From positions 221,251,148 through 221,315,147 of the forward strand of contig CP136061.1 in NCBI GenBank assembly GCA_032622095.1: a stretch of DNA of 64,000 bases, written 5' to 3'. The stretch is from Siphonodentalium dalli. Taxonomy: Eukaryota; Mollusca; Scaphopoda; Gadilida; Siphonodentaliidae. Below are positions 33,745 to 45,090 of the stretch, piece by piece (positions within the stretch are counted from its first letter, which is position 1; the number at the start of each line of letters is the position of its first letter). The translations under genes and the position numbers were made by a program. The notes beneath the pieces are model-generated. The model did no database searches and was not told where the DNA came from. It saw only the letters and a program-made list of their open reading frames with translations.

Positions 33745-34900
33745 TTAAGGGGGAGACGCACGTTTTGCATAAATCCAGCTAAAATGGCAAGAGACCTTCA
33801 ACAAAGAATTTCTCTGGATCTGTCTGGCAAAAAATTCTTGAATTTCGCAAATCATCATCTTCAATCTATGTAGAATCTGAGCAACTATTAAGAGACGATA
33901 AAAACAATGGATTGTATTACATTTAAGAGGTTGAACATTTTATTTATTTGTTTGCCCCTTTTGATACCAAGAACTGCTAGAATAATTAATAATTTCACAA
34001 AAATCTCCAATCACCAAATAGCTTATTGTCTTGGCTCTGTGAGATGAGGCTTCATTTGTATCATAATGTGTAGTTAGATTTTTAATTGCATAATATAGCA
34101 AAATACCCCCATATATTATAATGGAGAACAAATATTGCTATGACCTTCATGTAAGAATAAACTAACCCTAACTCTAAGCCTAACCCTAGCCCTAGCTCTA
34201 ATCCTAGTCCTAGCCCTAACCCTAACCCTAACCCAAACCACAACACTAGTCCTGACCGTAACCGTAACCCTAAACCTAACACATATGGGGAATGGAGGAG
34301 GGTGGGTGGTTTCGTGTATTCTTACATGAAGGATATACCCAAATATTCCAGCCCAATGCAAACAAATGTTGATATGCAGTGTGGTCCACTCAAGCAGGAA
34401 GCAACCAACAGGAATTAGGCCACAGTGTTAAGATATATGGTGGTCAGTTTTAACTTGGTTATGAACCCATGACCTACAACTCATCTCAGCCCAATTGTTC
34501 ATTGATCAACAGGATGGCAAGAAAATCCTCAAATATAGAAAATTATGTATGGGTAGTTGCCTTTCTTAATGAAAATAATCATTACATTTCACACAAAAAG
34601 AATAATTAAGTCTCCTCTCATGATCTGGAGATATGATATCATGGATATATGAACTGCACTTTTGAAAACAATATATTTTACAGAAGTTCTTGGTACCTGA
34701 AAACAGTGAAATTTTAAATATTATCCATGCCATAAAAGTAAAGTAAATGAGGTTATAACATCCATTTGGTCGATGGTTCTTAAATATTGTGTCATAATAA
34801 TCGCTTGTACCAAATTTCTCAAAGATATTCCTAACAGATTTTTAGAAAATCCATTTTGAAATACCAGGAAATTTTGGTAAAACGTGCGTCAGACCCTTAA
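33745..34900. mobile_element. TTAA-bounded element L (copy 2)
   Basis: Left TTAAGGGGGAGACGCACG, right CGTGCGTCAGACCCTTAA: inverted ends that include TTAA. Length 1156 bp, of which 203 bp is a later insertion at 34137-34339. No transposase visible. Confidence 0.85.
34129..34347. mobile_element. 203-bp TIR insertion with telomere-like core and 8-bp target duplication
   Basis: CAAATATT at 34129-34136 and 34340-34347 flanks the insertion 34137-34339; the empty site is seen in element L copy 1 (ACAAATATTCC near 32636). The ends are inverted repeats (GCTATGACCTTCATGTAAG and the mirror of GGTATATCCTTCATGTAAG). The core, 34163-34282, is about 20 degenerate copies of CCCTAA (telomere type), with CCTAGC, CCGTAA and CTCTAA variants. 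Confidence 0.9.
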
Positions 34901-34989
34901 ATTCAGGATCGAAGTGGAGTTCGAAATTTTATGCACTAATCAACGGCAGATGGAAATTCCAACCCGAAAATAGGTTGAGAGCGTTCCGA

Positions 34990-35218
34990 TATAATACACT
35001 GTCAAAATGGATTATTTTATTTTGAGAAAAAAAAACCCAAGAAATATTATCTTGGGAGTATACCTAGAAATCTTCTGACATCAAATTTTCTAATATTTAG
35101 AAAATGTATTTCTTATAGAAATTATAATTATAATTATGAGAATATTTTTCTTACAATTTCCTCATGATTTCTTAATGGTAAGAAATAATTTCTTAAATCC
35201 TAGAAAGTCATTTTCTCA
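34990..35218. repeat. AAGAAATAATTTCTT-rich DNA, left half
   Basis: Palindromic word GGTAAGAAATAATTTCTTA followed by AATCCTAGAAAGT. It reappears directly right of the element at 35222-36451 (36455-36575), so that element is inserted into this repeat. Confidence 0.75.
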
Positions 35219-36454
35219 TAAGGCCAAAAAAAAAAGATGCTATGTTTCCGTACATCGACCGACCCTAAAAATAACCCGCCGACCCTAATCTTTTTATTGA
35301 TATTTTGAGAAAAAGTCAAAATTTTCTAAAAAAAAACAAAACAAAAAAACATATGCCTGTGAAAAGTTACCATGAAGTGACAGTTGTCTCAAAAGCCCCA
35401 GGTGTGTGATGGGTTGTTGATTGATGGGCATTAATTTTTCAATTTTAATTTCATGAGAGTGGATCTCATGCCTGCTTTACCTGTATGCCTTGCTTGCAAT
35501 GGGACGTATGGAACATACTCATGGGTTCCAAATAAACATGCACGCACATTTATTATTTTCTTGGGAAATTTCCTCCCTGAACAGTGCTTATTTGAGTCTA
35601 AGTTTATTAATTTTGAGGCTATGAAAATTGAAATCAGCACAAACTCAAGATTTCTATATGATTCTGATACCAAATTGATGAGCTTATAACTTTATGCATG
35701 TACATATTCAAATATATGGCATACATGTGAACATTTAAATATTGAATAAAACACTACATGACACATACTATGTTGATTCCTATGCTTGATCTACATGTAC
35801 TATAATTTTTTAAACTATAGTTGATGTTTTGCTCAGAGTTTCCACTGTGCTATTATTAACTTTCAATGGAATTTTCCCCCTGCACTATTATTTGGGCCTG
35901 CACTTTTATTTGGAGCCCGAGAGTACCGGTAGGAGCACTATCAACAGACATGGTGTGTGTATCTGTATATATACATGTATAGAGGTTATCACCACATATG
36001 TTAGGGGTACAGCTGCTGTTTCCAAAAACCAGACATGCTAGGTTGGGTGTACTGGCTACCTCCAGACAATGGGATGTAGTCGTCACAATACAAGTAAGGT
36101 ATAATGGCAGTATTATGGGTAAAATTCTTATAAAAGTTAGTGACATCAATTTCGTACCAAGTTTATAGCCAAATTTATGAAAATGTGGTATGTGAATAAT
36201 AAATAACATACTTAAGCATGAAGTAAGTTTGATCTTTCATCAATCTTAATGTCTATTTCCACTGTGTTTATCAAGTAATACTTTCCCCACAACACCAGTT
36301 GGCATTTTATGTCACTTCGGTGGAGGTAATTCAATATTTCTGCAGCTGGATTAAAAATATCAAAATAAAAAAAAATAAAAAAAATTCCCTACCTACCTAC
36401 CCTAATTTTTTCACTCCGTTATCGGAAACATACAATCTTTTTTATTTGGCCTAA
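35219..36454. mobile_element. TIR element with GGCCAAA ends and 3-bp target duplication
   Basis: Element 35222-36451, flanked by TAA on both sides. Left GGCCAAAAAAAAAAGATGCT then ATGTTTCCG; the right mirror is GGCCAAATAAAAAAGATTGT then ATGTTTCCG, giving about 28-bp ends, followed on both sides by clusters of CCCTA/TAGGG words. The 1.2-kb interior has short frames in both directions (up to 117 codons) and no recognisable transposase. Confidence 0.8.
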
Positions 36455-36980
36455 TCTAGAAAAAAGGTAAGAAATAATTTCTTATTAGTAATAAATTATT
36501 TCTTAAATCCTAGAAAGTAATTTTTTCAGTATCTAGAAAAATGGTAAGAAATAATTTCTTAAATGTCAAGACTACGGGGGGCTGGCTCACACACAAGCTG
36601 ATTCTTTTGCGAGCAAGGAGAGGGGTGCTTCGATGATTTGCGAGTAAGCGTATGCCATTTATCGCCCGTTGAATAATTTCTGACAATTAATGCTTATCCG
36701 ACGATAATCTGGGGGATTAAACAAATCCAAACTCAAATCTAGATGCATATTATGGAATTTTTCGTACCACATCTAAGGGGTGTTATGTTGCAACTTTCTA
36801 ACCAGTTGGAAAGTTTGAAGTATTAATTTAAAAATACATCTCAATAGGGGGTTGGTGTAAAAGAAGTTGCACATGCAAAGTTGGGAATTACCAAGTGCAA
36901 GAGGTCCTATGACTTGATGAAACATTAGAGTAATTATTACAAACACAGAGAACGCTTAGAAAAGTCACATAATCTTACAG
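36455..36980. other. Right half of AAGAAATAATTTCTT repeat, then unassigned DNA
   Basis: GGTAAGAAATAATTTCTTA occurs at about 36467 and 36544. Around 36735-36870 there is a degraded CAGGG-family fragment (GGGGTGTTATGTTGCAACTT, CCAGTTGGAAAGTTTGA). Confidence 0.6.
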
Positions 36981-36982
36981 GG

Positions 36983-37233
36983 TTAACACTTCCATGACAT
37001 GAGCTTCTTGTAATTTTTGCGAAAACCCTGTGTCAATGCATTCTCTTATATGTGAGAGTCTGCAGTTGGGAGCCTCGCATATATAAGAGAATACATTGGC
37101 CTAACAATATTTACCTTGATCGTGTAAGGCATGCAGTGCATTCCCTATGGGAGACTCACATATAAAATAATGGACTGCACGGCATATAATATTTAATGCT
37201 GCACCAGCGGAGCTTCCGTCGCGAAAGGGTTAA
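36983..37233. mobile_element. TTAA-bounded double-hairpin element, type C
   Basis: Left TTAACACTTCCATGACATGA, right mirror TTAACCCTTTCGCGACGGAA; these are diverged inverted ends of piggyBac-like form. Inside, AACCCTGTGTCAATGCATTC opens a diverged version of the 69-bp palindrome (37032-37100), and a second, weaker hairpin (about 37130-37185, GCAGTGCATT.../...AATGGACTGC) stands where the right palindrome would be. It is a third outer-end type carrying the same hairpin cassette. Confidence 0.75.
37032..37100. repeat. 69-bp palindrome (C, diverged)
   Basis: Same length and arms as the A and B copies, but with changes at the centre (GTGAGAGTCTGCAGTTGGGA). Confidence 0.85.
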
Positions 37234-37969
37234 ATTTGAACGACTTTCTCATCGGAATTGGAAGACACACTCAACAATAGGAGACGATGCAGACCGCCCT
37301 CATGACAGATTCACATCCACTTGTTGACACTCAACGTGGGAGCTTGTATGTCAAAATGGAGAATGCCATATTTGCCATCTGCATCGGAGGTTAATTCATT
37401 GCTGTTTGCCTAGCGAACTATATATACGATATGTTGGCTAGCCGAAGGATATTGGTGGCCGTTCAGGGCTACGGAGAAGTAGTTATATACACTGTTAGAA
37501 ATTACTGTCGGTTTGACGGTTTTTTACCGTTATTTTATGTGCCCATGCAAATTGTCTAAATTAAATATTTTCGTGATTCAAAGTCATGCCGTCAAAATTC
37601 AATAGTATATTTATCGGCGACCATATTATATACGGCAATTACTCCATACAGTATGACTGAATCTTACTCTGCTGATATTTAATATTATTTATCCGGCATT
37701 CATTTTGTGTTATGCGGATCCGTACGAATTATCATGAGTACGGTACGTTATTCTCATTCAGGGGTTAAGTTCCCGCTTTAGCACTAAGCTCATTTCTTCG
37801 CCATTTTTCTCTGGCGTTGGATATTTAATCGTAAACTGTTGTTTTTGGACAACTGTTACCTTTTCGACCGTGGACAGTTGTTAAGACGGTCTGATTTCGG
37901 TTCCTTTGATAACAGGACAAGTTTCAATTCTGCGAAAATCGGATTAATCATTGACAATTTCCACTAAAT

Positions 37970-38462
37970 TTGGAGAGCAGAGATTCATGTCAATCGATTC
38001 ATGGCATGATCCATGGTCTGACTTCATTCGACTCAGTGCTGTGTTGTGACTTAGTATCAAAACACTGGCACATTTACCGACACAAGTGGATACAGGTACA
38101 ATTAAATACATATTATGTACTTGTTCGGCTGCTTGAAATTGATGAATTAGTGTTCAGACGCTCTGCCAACTGGAGGAATGTAACATTCTACTAACATCGC
38201 CAGAAATCTGAAGCAAATCGACCATACCACTCCATAGAAAACATCGTCTGAACTACGCTCAAATGTAGATATTTACATCTCGATTCGGGACGCAACAATC
38301 GCCGATAAACTAACGCAAATGATTTTGCCATCGATACTCATCGCATTTAATAAATATATAAGAATGGCGGTGTGTGTTGTAAAGTTGGATTAATATTCAT
38401 AAAAATAACTACGTTGAGCAAGATTATTCTCCATTTCTACTTGATCACCCGGAGTGTTTCAC
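37970..38462 (+). pseudogene. 3'-exon-like segment shared with 44.5-45.0 kb
   Basis: A 74-codon frame (37970-38194) ends ELVFRRSANWRNVTFY, then a stop. The minus-strand frame at 45033-44746 ends KLAFRLYANWMNVAFY, then a stop. Nucleotide similarity continues past both stops for about 270 bp (ATTTGCTTGAAAT/CAAATCGACCAT words, CGATTCGGGACGCAAC, GAGCAAGATT.TTCTCCAT), ending near 38462. A conserved frame plus trailing untranslated sequence suggests the last exon of an unknown gene or an element ORF. I do not recognise the protein. Confidence 0.4.
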
Positions 38463-38716
38463 ATCACTTTAACATGAGCTAGCTTCGATGTCAACCAATA
38501 GTGACAATAATAACAACAACGACTCAACGAGCAGCTATTGCTATTAGAATGTTGACAATCCAGTTGACAGTGTTCTGAATCTGATTGTTTCAAAGCACAT
38601 GCATGTACATTTACAAGAGAGGATATACATGTACATGTACTGTGCGCACCAGTGTAATTCACAAGAGCTTCAATGTCAACAACAACACCGCAAACAATGA
38701 TGCCGCGCAGTGACGG

Positions 38717-39010
38717 ATGATCACATATCTACAATTCCAACTTTACAATTACACGGACCAATTCATCCCGTGTTCATCAATTTTCATTGAAACGTGTGGA
38801 TATGAGACATTGTCATCATTCGCCATGTTATCGTCAAGTTATTACGACAATTTACCGGGAGTACACTATTGGTTGGATGTTCTTATCAAACTATCTTTGG
38901 CTGACTCACTGATATTGATACTAAGTGTTGTGATACCAGTATACAGTTTGGTGCATCATGCTTTAAAATTTCAAGGAAAATGTGCGACTACAGGAGAACA
39001 TTGTCGCTAA
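38717..39010 (+). CDS. Hypothetical 97-residue ORF with one membrane-like segment
   Basis: Starts ATG at 38717. Residues 1-58 contain NYT and paired Cys; a hydrophobic stretch at about 60-84 (LIKLSLADSLILILSVVIPV) looks like a single membrane helix; then a short basic, Cys-containing tail. It lies inside the CACTA-like element. It could be a captured host exon or chance; I recognise no family, and codon evidence alone does not decide. Confidence 0.25.
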   Translation: MITYLQFQLYNYTDQFIPCSSIFIETCGYETLSSFAMLSSSYYDNLPGVHYWLDVLIKLSLADSLILILSVVIPVYSLVHHALKFQGKCATTGEHCR

Positions 39011-39103
39011 GTCATTTCGCACAGTTATTATGGGATCTGCTGTTGTCTTGAAGGTTCCAATCCCAACTAGCTGTTATTGATATACAGTACCAGTCAAAAG
39101 AAG

Positions 39104-39217
39104 TGATATATTAAGCGCGCTATTTTCGCGCCCAATATCGCAATAATATTGCAAGTGGAAACGCTTATAAGCATGTTGCTTGTGATATTATTGCAATATT
39201 TTGCGCTTAATATCTCG
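39104..39217. repeat. Foldback inside the CACTA-like element
   Basis: GATATATTAAGCGC / GCGCTTAATATCTC outside and AATATCGCAATAATATTGCA / GATATTATTGCAATATT inside pair around a loop of about 25 nt. Confidence 0.8.
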
Positions 39218-39756
39218 GATTAAATTCTACAAGGCAGATAACAAGCTTGATCCTCTGCAAACTGCAAAGTTTCATAAGTATTGTCTATCACTTTATGCAT
39301 TGAGGATTTACATTTCATAAGAACTAAGATGTATTTTTCAGTTACGAATAATACTAGTTTCGACCATTCAAAAACATATGAATCGTAATGCCTACCGGGA
39401 AATCATATTGTCACCATGGGAACCTGGCTAATTCTATGGTAAATTAGCAAATAAAGAGCAAAAATTTGGCGTTGACCCATGAAAATACCATTTGTCTGAC
39501 ATTTATTAGTTACGGTCTTGATATTAATTAAACGGTGCTGAACCGTAAAAAATACAACGGTCTGACAGTTACTGGTTACGGTCTGCCATGCAGTTACTTA
39601 AACTGTTTTATACCGTGGATCATGCTACGGTCTGACCGCATGTTTAATGGCCAAATGTTGGCAGCGATGTTGCGCGGTCTCAGACCGTTAAAGCGACGGT
39701 ATTTTTTCTAACAGTGTAGGGAATCTCGAATGTGAAAAAAAAGTGTGTGTGTGGAA

Positions 39757-40160
39757 GGGGGGGGGGGCTAACTATCAATATGCGAATAAATGTTACACCA
39801 CGCAATTATGTTTGCATCACATCCTGGCTGCAAACGGTTGCATGTGATTTTTGTATGTACCTCCAATTCAATTGTCGTGGGGATGCAGGGGTGTGACTGG
39901 AGTGTATCCGTTGGGGTGGGGATCCACCTTGGATTTTGTCAACTGCACCCCCTTGAACCAGACCGAACTTTCCACATCCGGGAAATTCCAGTTGCATCCC
40001 GAGTGTATGGGTTGAAAGTTTTCAACTGCATACATGCACGTAGCTCAGGATTTCCCACTTTTTGACAGTTAACAACTCCCTATGTTTGGTACTTCCGAAC
40101 TGGTTGCCATTTCAGTCCAACAAAATTACCGAAAGTGGTAAATTATTCGACGTTTCACGG
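39757..40160 (+). mobile_element. CAGGG-family repeat, plus-strand copy
   Basis: From the G-run at about 39758 through GTATCCGTTGGGGTGGGGAT, CTGCACCCCCTTGAACCAGA and GAAATTCCAGTTGCATCCC to GAACTGGTTGCCATTTCAGT near 40110. Diverged relative to 11649-12103. Confidence 0.7.
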
Positions 40161-40339
40161 CACGCTGATTAATTTTACAATATCCGCCACTGTCTATATA
40201 TCTATAGGCCGATGCTAATTATAATACTGAAAGGTTGATGGACCTTGGTTTATAATACAAGTGGGTTCCTTTTATATGAATTATTGGTTCGGTCATTCAT
40301 TGTATAAACTTATATTCAGTGAGAATATATATGGGGCCG

Positions 40340-40560
40340 CAGAGGCGGACTGGCCGATCGGGAGACCTGGTAAATTCCAGATGGGCCGGAGGCCGGAAAA
40401 ATTCTGAATCCACGTGATTTTATATCAAGCGAGAATCCGAGGTTTTTTTTACGGTTTGGGGTGGGGTATATGTCGTTGGGCCGCAAATGAAACCGACGTG
40501 GTCCGCCACATTATATTATATTCATTTCCCGGGCCGGTTTTTTGGCCCAGTCCGCCTCTG
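40340..40560. mobile_element. 221-bp hAT-type MITE
   Basis: CAGAGGCGGACTGGCC at the left and GGCCCAGTCCGCCTCTG at the right are 16-17-bp inverted ends of a widely seen hAT form. Flanks TGGGGCCG and TACGGGGC are similar but not an exact 8-bp duplication. Confidence 0.85.
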
Positions 40561-43299
40561 TACGGGGCGTAAAATGACGTGTACTATACTATATACATTG
40601 AATAGAAACTGCCTAAACCAGACTATTAAAATCAATCTAATTTTTTTTTGCAGGAAATTCGTCAGCAGTCTACCAGAGATGAATAATTCAGAGATGAATC
40701 GGGAGCGATTAGATCGCACCCATCCTTTGCATCGGGCAGATATAGAAGATTCCCAAAAGGGTTGATCTATATAAATCGGAATCACGCGCTAACAATTATA
40801 AGCGAAACTGGAATCGATTGTACCGCAGAAAAATGCAAAGCGAACTGCTATATCATTAATCGATTAAATCTGAAGAGATTCTACAAACATAGAAAGGTTG
40901 CAACGCGTGGCCTGGTCATCTAGAAACTCCGTGACCTATTTATACCAGAGCAGAAGACACTTATTCTACCGGATTGGTGCACATCCAGGTCGGACTGACA
41001 CAGATCGGCCCATAACGTAATCTCTATTCACTCCGCTTAGTAATTTGTGCCAGAGTTATCGATTTTGATCCGCTCGATACCAGCTCCTACGCCACCGCGT
41101 TCAGTCTAGTCGACGCGCCGGTTCCACTTTTAGTAACAACCTTAACCATTTTCCAGACACCTGCGAGTGTTTTGTAATTTATTGCCTTTCTTGATCTAAA
41201 AAAAATAACAGAGTCTATTTTGGTCCACGTGGGAAGCATGGGTGCTCTCCGATTGCATTCGTAAACGGGTTGGCCGTCTATAGGGTGCTTGTGACTGATA
41301 CCATGCACATGCCTAGATCAAGTCATCTCGGCACAAAACAGCTTTGTAAATGGGTTCGGTTATTGCTCTCCCGCCCGTTACTCTTCTCAAACGGACTTTA
41401 CGCCCATAATCGTGGACGGGAGTTATCTTGCTTGCATGACTTCGGATTGGGTCAAACAGACGCTTTGCGCGTATATGAACATAGAGTGCAGCCTTCCCCA
41501 AGCATGATTTTATAAAACATCCATATCTCAGATGTCCATTGAATATCAAAGCAACTAGAGGTATATAAGTAAACAACGCCTTGTTTTCCAGAGAATTTCA
41601 GTTTGTCACGATATCAGAAAATGTATGTAAACAATATATTAAACGATCGTATCATCAATTTACCTTTTTTCTATCACGGTAAATGATATATCATTTTGAA
41701 GACATGTGAGATGACTAATCACAGTAAGGGGTTCGCGTGAATGCCCGGGCTCTATACGTGTAAATATAGTCTGTCTTTTCAATGAAAGTCAGTTATAAAA
41801 GAGTAACGGGACGGGACTCGGTCCAATAACAGCATCAACCCAATCGATATCACAAGCTGTTTAGAGCAATGTACTATGGCCAATGCATTGCTGCTGCATG
41901 CTTGCCTTCTAATACGTAAATATACTATACCTCAACAGTTTTTACCATTCAATTCGTTACGTTTCTTGGTGATGCACTTATCCAAGCCTATGCAAGTAGC
42001 AAGCCTGTTAACGGCAACAGTTATCCATGCTGTAGTTTGGGATATATGCGCTATATATATAATTAGCACTATAGTCTTGAGCTGATAGGCCTATCGAGAC
42101 AAACTGCAATGGAGAGTTCAGTCCGGTGTGGTGGGGGTCATACTTGGAATTTATGAGGGCCCGACTCCTGGAACCTTAGATTTTTTTTCGGCATATGCAA
42201 TCCGAATAGTGGATAATCCATTCCGTTCTTTATCAGTCTACAAAAACACATACTCACTATATGTATATCCTATAAATAGAGTATGTAAGATGTTTCCCAT
42301 ATAAATTTCACCCAATCAAACTAGATATAAAACTGCGAGGCAGAGTTCAGTCCCCCACATACGCTGGTCTGACCACTGCCATCACATATATCTACGTGAT
42401 TAAATCTAACATTTTTTTTATTTAAGAGTTTTGTCGGTTACAATTCATGGTGATTGGATCTTAGCGTAGCGAGTTCCCCCCCACCCCCCCCCCCCCCCCA
42501 CAATACGAAGCCACTCTAACAATTCACAGGGAACAACGATTAACCATAGAATCTACACCTTAAATGCTTAATTCGTGGCATTGCATTAATAGCTTCTGTG
42601 TCTATAAATTCAAAAGTTTCACCCAACTGATTTTTTTATTCGAAGTGAACTTCGTAATTGTATATATAGTTTGTCCATAAATATGACGTCGGTTTTTGGC
42701 GACCGGATAGATATCTTCGATATGCGGCAGTGTTCTAAAACACACCATACGTGGGGACATACATTGACTTGTGGCATATATCGACCACAATCCGCATTAA
42801 AAACCGGGACAATTTACATTGTTGGACGTTCCGTGGTCGGTAATGTCCAGCTAGCGAATAGGCAAAATCCGGCTAATATATCTGACCCAATTCCTCGCGA
42901 GCGGCTCTTTTCGGTTTTAGTTCCCATAATTCATTCAACCAGCAGACGACCGGTTCACGTGCGTTCCGGATCCTCGTTTGTGTTTTTGATTAATTGAGAG
43001 CGCTCTTCAGATTCCGCTGAATGGTGACTCGAGTAATTGGAGATGAAATCAATGATACCAAAACTGAGGGGAAATTAGGATGTCGGCACCATAGCTGAAA
43101 TTGAAGACTCCCAAATCAAGCCATGTACAGGCCACGCAACAACACATTCGAATTCACTGTATATAGAGTGCAGTGCATAAACACCCTGTAATGATATGGA
43201 TATCACTTCCGACAAAACAGGGGATATCGGTAAATAGAGCAAAATCATGGCGTTCAAGGATATAGGTTACAATGGTGTAAATGTTTTCGATACGCCTCA
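40561..43299. other. No recognisable gene over about 2.7 kb
   Basis: Open frames up to 108 codons (42671-42997) without recognisable domains. Poly-C tract at 42475-42499. This is among the least repetitive-looking stretches of the window and could hold introns or unique intergenic DNA. Confidence 0.5.
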
Positions 43300-43565
43300 G
43301 CGCAAACGTTTTAGTGTATACTGTTTACAATAGGATTCTCAGGTCCAAACTTTATTTTTAATCTGAAAGATTTAGATTTGCAGTAAGACCACGCCATAAA
43401 ATTCAAACTTCACTACAAAGGGTTAATTCCTGTGCCAATGGCTTATTTTTAATTATGGGCACTCATAGGGAAGACGTGTGGTGTGTTTTTTATGCTAAAA
43501 ACACAAGGCTATTGTCCAATCAGGGCCCAGTGTCTATTTTATTCTCTCATATAATATCCTTCCCC
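43300..43565 (+). repeat. Dispersed repeat G (copy 2)
   Basis: Direct relative of 9640-9930; shared words listed there. The 90-codon frame starting inside it is not supported. Confidence 0.8.
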
Positions 43566-43569
43566 ATAC

Positions 43570-44338
43570 GTCCTCTCGCATCCGTTCTAGGTAGCACCGA
43601 ACCATATTTGCATCAGTGTAACCTGTATGCATTCTCCAAAACTCGTGTTTTCTCGTTCATATTGTGTTCTATTTCAATCAAATTTAGTCATGCGTATATA
43701 TTGTTACTGAATATAGTGCACATTTGATAATATTGCGTCTTCAAACTACAAACATTGTAAGTGATGTTAAAATGACAAATCGTGCAGTCAATCCATTTGT
43801 CAATGTGTAGCTATACCTACAAATTCGAAGACAGTTTTAAACCATGAGGCCATTTATATCTATATGTTCAATGTGAATGTCAGCCAAGCATTCATCTTCA
43901 CGCGTCACCGGCAACATCACTAAAACGTGAGTATGAGAGGGCATGATGCTTTTGTTTACTTACTCTATTTACCGACATCCTTGTTTTGCCGGAAGCGGGA
44001 TCGATAGGGTGCACAAAAGAGCACTGATCCGAATTTATAGTTCATATGCTATAGTATAGCTATACATGTGCTTGAAATTGAAGTGTATATTCGCTATTGA
44101 AAGGCAAATATCGATCCAGAACATGTCTGTTCGGTTCCTCATTTGCGTGGTTGACCTATACTGGGATGTAGTTCCCTTGTGAACCAAACTTGCTTATGTG
44201 TGTGTACTTGCAGGAATGTATCGAAGGGGTGGTGCGTGCATGGGGTAGATGTCTTCTCTGTGGTGTCTCTCTCAAACTGGAGACAAATAGCATACTGCAC
44301 ACGTATACATGTATATAGGAAATCGGTATATTATCCGG

Positions 44339-44340
<2 letters not shown>
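43570..44340. other. No recognisable gene
   Basis: Nothing beyond short frames. Confidence 0.5.

Positions 44341-44341
<1 letters not shown>

Positions 44342-44398
<57 letters not shown>
44342..44398. repeat. (TA)n microsatellite
   Basis: About 28 uninterrupted TA units. Confidence 0.97.
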
Positions 44399-44399
<1 letters not shown>

Positions 44400-44479
44400 C
44401 TATATAGCTCGGTACCTTATATGCGTTTTATATAGCTTTAATAATGGATCAAGTTGCATATAGACCGTTTAAACTGATG

Positions 44480-45033
44480 TGAAACACTCTGCTATAGGGT
44501 GGTACATGGAGAACAATCTTGCTCAAAGTAGTTATTTTTACAAATATTATATCCAAATTGACACAAACAAAAATCTTGTATACTAATTAAATGCAGTGTC
44601 TCTCGATGGTGAAATTGTTTTTGTAAGTTTATCGTCAATAGTTGCGTCCCGAATCGAGAAGTAAATATTTAAAATTAAGCGTATAGTTCAGACGATGTTT
44701 TTGTGGAGTGGTATGCATGGTCGATTTGCTTGAAATTCGGCGATTTTAGTAGAATGCTACATTCATCCAGTTGGCATAGAGCCTGAATGCTAACTTATCA
44801 GTTTCACGGACCCGAACAAGTCCACAATATTTAAGGATATAATTTATAGCGAGAGCGATGCATTCTGGGGAGGAAGTTCCGAGCGGTCTGTTACAACAGT
44901 TATATATATAGTGGCTGAAGTCACACCATAATATGGGAGATTTAGAAAGGGTCCATACAACGCATGTTATAGCTTTGTTTATAATTTTCTTAGTTTTATA
45001 TTCCACATATACACTGTAATATAACAGGGACAT
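44480..45033 (-). pseudogene. 3'-exon-like segment, partner of 37970-38462
   Basis: A 95-codon minus frame (45033-44746) reads through CCNRPLGTSSPECIALAINY, then LKYCGLVRVRETD and the shared terminus. The similarity to 38.1 kb covers the last ~25 codons and the trailing ~270 bp (44480-44745). Here no transposon ends flank it, so this copy may be closer to the source. Protein not recognised. Confidence 0.4.
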
Positions 45034-45090
45034 ATACTCATCCGCGAATGTAAAATATAATTTGACATTACTCCTCGTATTTATATTGAT

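Larger units (their letters stand above)
37488..39718. mobile_element. 2.2-kb CACTA-like non-autonomous element
   Basis: Element 37490-39716, starting CACTGTTAGAAA and ending TTTTTTCTAACAGTG, flanked by TA. Subterminal ACGGT/ACCGT words are dense at both ends (left 37510-37535; right about ten between 39510 and 39700, often ACGGTCTGAC), as is usual for EnSpm/CACTA termini. The 2.2-kb interior has no transposase. It carries a segment shared with 44480-44850, a TM-like frame (38717-39010) and a foldback (39104-39217). TA target plus CACTG ends could also fit a mariner-type element. Confidence 0.8.

Noticed and set aside
34082-34361. Leu/Gly- and Val/Arg-repeat frames
   Set aside because: These are translations of degenerate CCCTAA repeats.
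40340-40568. Exact 8-bp target duplication for the short hAT element
   Set aside because: TGGGGCCG and TACGGGGC are similar but do not match base for base.
42671-42997. 108-codon plus frame
   Set aside because: No recognisable domain or neighbouring exon; expected by chance in a 64-kb window.
44179-44463. Frame with an Ile-Tyr repeat
   Set aside because: Translation of the TA microsatellite.
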